The position numbers were made by a program, and so were the translations under genes. The notes under the pieces are model-generated. The model was not told the DNA's origin. It saw nothing but the letters and a program-made list of their open reading frames with translations, and did not search any database. This document shows positions 58,421 to 64,000 of a stretch of DNA of 64,000 nucleotides, piece by piece (the first letter of the stretch is position 1; each line of letters opens with the position of its first letter). This DNA comes from Polymyxa betae (lineage: Eukaryota > Endomyxa > Phytomyxea > Plasmodiophorida > Plasmodiophoridae): NCBI GenBank assembly GCA_003693705.1, contig RBZT01000751.1, positions 124,001 to 188,000 of the forward strand, read 5' to 3'.

Positions 58421-58906
58421 TTAAGCGACACGTGTGAACTGCTTTGATACAGGGTCCTTCTTCCAGGTCCACGTACTCACATTAGGTGTCTCAGCGAACA
58501 CTTTCGTAAACGATCCAATACGAGTAATTGTGCCAGACGAGCTGCAATAGATCGATAACTGATCTTTGTAGAGCGTAGCAGAACTAAATCATCCAGTTAG
58601 AAAAGCGGACAGATTCAAGGACAAGAACAGAGCACCCTCCAGTAATGCTGATTATATCAGCAACTTCTAATGCATCAATTTGGCGATCCCATAGGGTCAG
58701 CTGAATCGAACCAGATCCGTCGGCCACTAAACATTGGCAAACACGACGTCCATCGGATGTCTCGGCAGTTTCACGCTTCTCCAAGATAATCACTTCTAAG
58801 CGAGGATTAAGGAACCGCCCATTCCAGCTGCCAGATGCGAACCCAGGCGAAGATTCTTCGAGAATGGTGTCGCGCTAGTCACTGCTTGAGCCGGTGATGA
58901 GGACAT
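58421..58906 (-). CDS. NABP: SOSS-B/NABP single-strand DNA-binding protein
   Basis: Two or three exons on the minus strand. The OB fold reads IILEKRETAETSDGRRVCQC then DGSGSIQLTLWDRQI and ADIISITGGCSVLVLES. The last exon gives LSIYCSSSGTITRIGSFTK and VFAETPNVS, matching SOSS-B1/hSSB1 (CLTLYTGRGGDLQKIGEF). It binds ssDNA at double-strand breaks with the SOSS/Integrator complex in animals. A plausible start is ATG 58906 (MSSSPAQAVTS), but the join to the OB exon (FLNPRLEVII) is not settled. The stop is within 5 bp of the end of the convergent pseudogene frame. Confidence 0.8.
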
Positions 58907-59010
58907 TCGCTTCTCACTCTATTCGCATTTCTTCTCAAGACCGTTTGCAAACAAGCAAAGACGAATGGAAACTCCAAGCCCGCTCTCTGGAAAATTGCGG
59001 CAAAAATCTG

Positions 59011-59088
59011 CTGCCTGCTGATATCGAAACCCTACTGCCTGCTGGTATTGAAACCCTACTGCCCGCTGGTATCGAAACCCTACTTCTA
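59011..59088. repeat. 24-bp tandem repeat, three copies
   Basis: The unit, CTACTGCCTGCTGGTATTGA plus AACC, occurs three times in a row (about 59011-59082) with a few changes, followed by a partial copy. Each copy junction makes GAAACCCTACT, so the array also carries AAACCCTA telomere-like units. In the plus frame it would encode LLPAGIET repeats in a 73-codon frame that has no other support. Confidence 0.75.
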
Positions 59089-59101
59089 AATGAATGGTTC
59101 T

Positions 59102-60457
59102 TTATAAAGCACTAGAAATATGTTCCTGGCTCAGCTTTTCTGTATCGATTTGTAGACCATCTAAATCTTTCTCAATGAGAGGCTCATCGGGACGGCTCAG
59201 CTTTTCTGTATCGATCTGTAGACCATCTAGATCTTTCTCAATGTGCGGCTCATCGGAACCCACTTTCTGCTCTGTCTGGTGATTGTGATCATCGAATTCC
59301 TTGTCGGTCTGGTCACCAGGAGGAAGTATCGGCGCCGGAGGCATCATATCAGCTTCAGTGCCGAATTCGTCTTCCTCGAAATGCTCAGCCCCATAGTTAT
59401 CACTCGTTACTGGATCAAAATATGCTTCGTCATCGACAGGGACAAATTCGCTTCCAAATCCGGCTCGCAACCGTCCTGATGACGAATCCACATGCAATCT
59501 CGAAATGGTAAGTGCCGCCAACTCATTCTGCCTGGATTCCAATAGCAGCTCGGGTCGATCCCGGACGAAGTTGACCAAAACCTCATAATCCAGATCGATG
59601 GTGACTTCGTCAGCAAACTGGGGATCATAAACTTTAAATTGCCATTGACGACCAACAGATTTCTTGTGATCGCCACCCACTTCTAATACAGAAACAATGA
59701 CGTAGGTCCCATCAATATTACGCCCTTCTCGTAATACGATCTTGACTAAAGGTGCTGCACCAGCAACCGTTGTCGCTTTCTGTTTACGTCGTCTAGCGTT
59801 GATGTCAGATCACGTTCAAAAACGGCTGTTTAACCCCTACCTGGACGGCCGCTTTTTCCGACGTTTTTCAGTTAGGTTCGGGGTGCTGGCGTATCGCGAA
59901 TTATGAAGCGATGGGAGAACTGTTGGTGACGATGAAGACAGCGGCGCCGATTGCGGTTTCCGATCGAGATGTAGAGGCCGTTTCTTTGACTTGTCTGCCT
60001 CGTCTAGAAGTATGCATGGATATTCGCAGAGATTCTTTAGGTATATCTGTTGGTTATGCCAATGCTGCTCCCAGACGCGGTGGTCGTAATTTGGCCCGGA
60101 AGCCTGGATCCGTTTCAGAATTTGCTGGTTTTCCTCGGTGATTTTCTTCAACCGTCGCCGCCGCGCCTCGGCGTTCAAACTTTTAAAATGGACAAAGCTA
60201 TTTTGCGTCTGAGGATACGTTGGCCGTCCCATGATTTCAGCCATCTTCTCGAGTAGGATGCGATTCTCCTTTTCGATCTGGGAATAGCGCTCTAGCATCA
60301 GCTGCTCGCGCTTCTTCTTAGTTTGTAAATGTGAGTAAACTTTGGGCTGCTTGTTGTCAATAGAAGGTTTCATGGATTTCAGACGGGAATGATGTAGATC
60401 TTGCGAAAGCTTGATCCAGTGATCCATGTTCTTCCCTATGGGCAACGCCCGATGCAT
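59102..60457 (-). CDS. CFAP97/hemingway-domain ciliary protein with extra C-terminal region
   Basis: Two exons (60457-59841 and 59792-59102; intron 59793-59840, 48 nt) give 435 residues. The CFAP97 domain lies at about 10-155: DHWIKLSQDLHHSRL, VYSHLQTKKKREQLMLER, YSQIEKENRILLEKMAEIMG, ARRRRLKKITEENQQILKRI and NYDHRVWEQHWHNQQIYLKN. The second half, read only through the intron (KRPSR-RRKQKATTVAG), holds a beta-rich part (VKIVLREGRNIDGTYVIVSV, then GRQWQFKVYDPQFADEVTID), an acidic stretch and a 22-residue direct repeat (EKDLDGLQIDTEKLS twice). CFAP97 proteins are linked to axonemes and sperm tails. The extra region is not usual for the family. Confidence 0.75.
59128..59259. repeat. 66-bp tandem duplication inside the CFAP97-type gene
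   Basis: GGCTCAGCTTTTCTGTATCG starts at 59128 and again at 59194; the 66-bp copies differ at only a few bases. It stays in frame and encodes the 22-residue repeat near the C-terminus. It looks recent. Confidence 0.85.
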
Positions 60458-60642
60458 TTTTCCCGAGCTGTATTGCAATAGGGGCACACTGATGCTGGAT
60501 GAAACTTTGCAAAAGAGGGCGACAACTACTAAGAATATAGGGTATATCAATCTGATTTCAGCATTAATGAACCATAGGTACCATCGACCAATATCGATCA
60601 TATCCGTTTCTTTTGTCGCGGTGAATGAAACAATGCTGTGGT

Positions 60643-62111
60643 TTATTGCCGTGGTTCATCCTGGAACGAACGACATCTCCTCATACCATCAATGAAATCT
60701 TTCATCTGGTTGTAGGTATCAGGTACTATTTGCTTACAATCATCACCAATATCGAATCCAAAATGGAACGTATTAGTGACAGTTGATTCTCCAGTCAAAG
60801 GATTTATGACACGGGCATGAACATCAATAATCGCATGTTTTCTATAGGTATATGCAACCTTCAGACTTAATAAGAATGCAGAGAAGTGATCAGTAAAGCG
60901 ATATTTACCTGGGCCTCAAAACTTAGAATAGAGCCAATGCCAACGGGCCGGATAAACTCAACATCATCAATAAATGTTGGGGATGGATGGCGTTTAGCTA
61001 GTTTATAAGCGATCAGCCAAGCAAGCTCATACGCCGACGCCATCAAATAGCCACCGAACATTCGCCCATGTCTTGATCGCGTTTAGCATTCAGTTTTGAA
61101 AATTCTGAATACGAACACATTACGATTCTGGCTATGCATCAGAAGAGTTTTGTCATCACGAGCTTCTTGAGGCCAAATGAACTTGTCCGGATTCGACCCT
61201 CTTTCACTGTGAAGGTGATGCAATAGGGAAATCTCCTCGGGAGACCACGTTGTCGAACGGAGTTGATCTTTTTTACCTGGCTTAGCTGCATCGTGAGCTT
61301 CCTTTCCATCGGATACTGGCATCAAACTAGGAACTGGTTGCGCGACGTTTTGATCGCGAGCTCGTGCTACCATTAAGAAGGTTGATGATGCTGTCAGAAA
61401 TAAGAGGCATTGAATATCGAATCGCAATCAATTACCTAGATGAATAGGAGGATTGCTATTACTAACTTCGCTGACAGAGACGGAAACTCGCAATGAGCTA
61501 CGTCCGACATGAATTACAGCCCCTTCAAGCTGGAGCTCGTTTTCAACTTTCAGTTCCGAAAACAATCGCATTCGGTCCATGCAAGCTGTTACAATGATTG
61601 GCGATGGACCGCAATGTCGGTATGCTATATCGGCTAAAGAAACATTATACGAGAAATTCAGCATCGCTCACGATCAGGCTTGTTGACCTGCTAAGGCATC
61701 CAGATCTTCTAAAACTCGACCAAGACGGATATATCTGTCACTTCCGAAGAGAGAGTACTTGCTTCTAAGTATCTCAGAACCAGATAAAGGCAGCCTTAAC
61801 GTCATACGAGACGATAATGATGTGTGTTCCGGAGCGCTAAGTCTTTTTAAAACCGGTTTTGCAGATTGACGAATGCTTTACTTTGGATAATGCCATATCA
61901 TTCCAGAGAAGATATCACTAGGGACGCCTCGCTGTTTTTGAAGGTTAAGTGTCATAGGCGCCACTTTCCTCATCGTGGCTTCATCCCGAACGATTATTCT
62001 AGCAGCAGCGTCCACTTGAAAGGCCCTGATTATTCTCCTCGATGACAGCATCATCGTGAAGGTCCTCTTATGGACGAAACAACTAAATGAGGAATAAATC
62101 CCGTTGAACAT
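60643..62111 (-). CDS. ACOT9: ACOT9-like acyl-CoA thioesterase, mitochondrial
   Basis: Several exons. The start region MFNGIYSSFSCFVHKRTFTM, then MLSSRRIIRAFQVDAAARII, suggests a transit peptide. The first hotdog domain contains MTLRLPLSGSEILRSKYSLF, SDRYIRLGRVLEDLDALAG and MDRMRLFSELKVE; the second has HGRMFGGYLMASAYELAWLI and FIDDVEFIRPVGIGSILSF. The order matches ACOT9. It cleaves acyl-CoA to fatty acid and CoA. The end reads IDGMRRCRSFQDEPRQ. It is divergent from the acyl-CoA oxidase, 136 bp between start codons, which fits a shared role in fatty-acid use. Confidence 0.85.
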
Positions 62112-62247
62112 TTCTAAGTGGGTTGCGACCTGACGTTCTCTTACTGAAAGGAGACGTAATCAGGACACGACGTCCCACTCTAGCGCTTAAGCAGCTTCTC
62201 TAAGAGTGCTCGAATATTGTCATTTTTCGATTTTGGCTTCTAAGGAA

Positions 62248-64000
62248 ATGGTCAAGTCAACATGGTCGGAGGAGAATGTTCAGGAGCTGACACGGGTCCT
62301 GAACCATGATAATCACGAGCTTCGAGTAGAGTGAGAGATCGCCGTGCTGGCAGGTAGACTGACAGGAATTTAGGCGAACATGTTAGAGACGTTTCGCGAT
62401 CCTTTGTTTAGACGCGATTACTATATGGGAGTTCAGGAGCATCGGAAACGACTTGATCAACAACTTGCTGCTATCCTCAGCAAGAAATTCGCGCGTGTGC
62501 AGGATTATCAAGAGGATCCTCTTAGGTGAAAGTTGCATGGAATGTCAACTAAGGGCTCAGATCTGAGCAATTGATATATAGATTCTTCACATATCTTGAA
62601 TCACTGATTTTCGTTGATTACTCTTTATCAATCAAACACGGTGTCCATTGGACGCTTTGTGGAGGCACGATTCAAACATTAGGCACAAAGAAACACACAG
62701 TTTGGTTGGATCGTATGAACACAGGACAAATCATTGGCTGTTTTGCCATGACGGGTAAGCGTCTTACCAAATCAAATGTGACGTCAATTATAACATCTCT
62801 AAGAGCTTGGTCATGGTTCTAACGTCGCCGGTATTGAGACAGTTGCCTTTTATGATCCCAAAACCAAAGAGTTCGTTATCAACACGCCAACGGAATCGGC
62901 TCAAAAATTCTGGATTGGAGGCGCTGCCTCAACTTCTCATATTTCTACTGTTTTCGCTCAGTTAACCGTTGGGAATGTACTGCGTGGCATTCACGTTTTC
63001 GTTGTGCGACTGCGAAATGATGATGGGTCAGTTTGCAAAGGAATTCGAATTAAAGACAATGGAGCCAAGGTCTTGATGCATTGCAGAAGCTCAGTATTTA
63101 CACTCATTACCGTGGCAGATGGGTCTCAATGGGGTTGACAATGGAAGAATCTGGTTTGATAATTATCGTGTTCCATTGGATGGTTTGCTAGACAAATACT
63201 GTTCGGTTACACCAGAAGGGGAGTATTCAAGCCCTATCAAGGACAACAACAGCCGATTTGGCACTATGATCAGTACCCTCTATTCATCAAGTCACTTGAG
63301 CTTTCCTTGATTGATTCTGTAGGTGGACTGGTAGCTGGCCGAGTGTCAATTGCGTCTGGTGGCGTATTTGCTGCTAAGATGGCCTTGAACATCGCTATTC
63401 GGTACGGATATCACCGAAAGCAGTTTGGCTCCCCAAAAGAACTACCAATCATCACATATACGACTCATCATCGTCGCTTGTTTCCTGGACTGGCTACAAC
63501 AATTGCCCTCCATTTCTATCTGGGAAAATGCAAAGATCTGTATTTGCAAAAATCCCCGAAGACGATGAAAAAGGTCGGGTATCCGACCAGCAGCAATACT
63601 TCGAAAGTTGACAGTTATTGTAGATTCATTTGGCAGTTTCAGGATTAAAAGCTTGGGGCACCTGTAAGCTCCTGTTTCAAAGCCTTTAACTTTTCGTCAC
63701 GCCTTTTTAGGGAATAGAGTTGAAGTTCTCCATGCTTGCCGTGACAGTTTGGGTAAGTACACTTTATTCCATTGTTCGGCGATGTCGCTGACTCCAAAAT
63801 AGGAGGGCAGGGCGTTGCTGCTGTAAATTGGATTGGACCTGCCATTGCTGATTTTGACGTTGATACGACGTTTGAAGGTGACAATGTTATCTTGCTTCAG
63901 CAGATTAGCAAGGTAAAGAGTAATTATTGCTCGCTTTGACTGGAATTCAGCTCAATATATAGTCTTTGCTGAGTGAAGCTGTAAAGGCCCAACAGCCTTC
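62248..64000 (+). CDS. ACOX: Peroxisomal acyl-CoA oxidase, 3' end outside window
   Basis: Exons in order: MVKSTWSEENVQELTRVLNH, then ANMLETFRDPLFRRDYYMGV, LCGGTIQTLGTKKHTVWLDR with ELGHGSNVAGIETVAFYDPK (FAD/substrate region), FWIGGAASTSHISTVFAQL, MGLNGVDNGRIWFDNYRVPL, YGYHRKQFGSPKE, TTHHRRLFPGLATTIALHF, SGLKAWGT and the C-terminal domain GGQGVAAVNWIGPAIADFDV then TTFEGDNVILLQQ. The gene runs past the window end. It does the first step of peroxisomal beta-oxidation, making H2O2. A PTS1 end cannot be checked. Introns are about 50 nt. The divergent neighbour is a thioesterase. Confidence 0.92.

Noticed and set aside
1..64000. CRISPR arrays, transposons, viral insertions or bacterial contamination
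   Set aside because: No regularly spaced repeats, transposase, integrase or terminal inverted repeats were seen, and genes across the whole window carry the same kind of short introns.

Overview
This window is nuclear DNA from a gene-dense eukaryote with many short GT-AG introns. Every intron whose two sides could be joined in frame here is short, mostly 45-57 nt, with a few of 79-97 nt. The gene content points to a zoosporic fungus or a close holomycotan relative. Homoaconitase (LYS4) marks the alpha-aminoadipate route to lysine, which is typical of fungi. Two ciliary families (CIBAR1/FAM92 and CFAP97/hemingway) imply a flagellated stage. An AP-4 mu subunit, PDAT and a fused LrgA-LrgB transporter are compatible with an early-branching lineage. 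The exact taxon cannot be named from this sequence. I saw no bacterial operons, no CRISPR array, no transposase and no convincing tRNA or rRNA.

Layout. 1-11.5 kb: the tip of a small membrane protein, a BAG6-like chaperone, several orphan genes (one a GHKL-type ATPase), a secreted orphan protein, a tRNA pseudouridine synthase (PUS1 family) and an RNF5-type membrane RING ligase. 11.6-25.6 kb: AP-4 mu, the cohesin loader SCC2/NIPBL with a PHD finger, TFIIIC subunit GTF3C3, ERGIC-3/Erv46 and a U-box-like protein. 26-36 kb: PPIL4, a short-chain dehydrogenase, splicing factor SYF1/XAB2, HSP10, quinolinate phosphoribosyltransferase, an orphan, mevalonate diphosphate decarboxylase and sulfhydryl oxidase ERV1. 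36-44.4 kb: an MFS transporter, a repeat-rich gap, CCT1, a short kelch protein and PDAT. 44.5-54.2 kb: an RGS-DENN protein, CIBAR1, a glycine-rich orphan, LYS4 and ORC4. 54.2-64 kb: a second secreted orphan protein that resembles the first, an LrgAB transporter followed by a broken copy of itself, SOSS-B/NABP, a CFAP97-domain protein, an ACOT9-type thioesterase and a peroxisomal acyl-CoA oxidase cut by the window end.

Most genes are housekeeping, each acting in its own complex, and neighbours rarely share a pathway. Two lipid genes (ACOT9-like and acyl-CoA oxidase) are divergent neighbours. Spacing is very tight: several convergent or divergent pairs are separated by 1-25 bp. The parts most worth a second look are the frameshifted LrgAB copy, whose lesion is a visible 13-bp tandem duplication; the pair of related secreted proteins of unknown function; an ORC4 whose Walker A and B motifs are degraded while its arginine-finger region is kept; the RGS-DENN fusion; the CFAP97 protein with a long extra C-terminal region; and the orphan GHKL ATPase.
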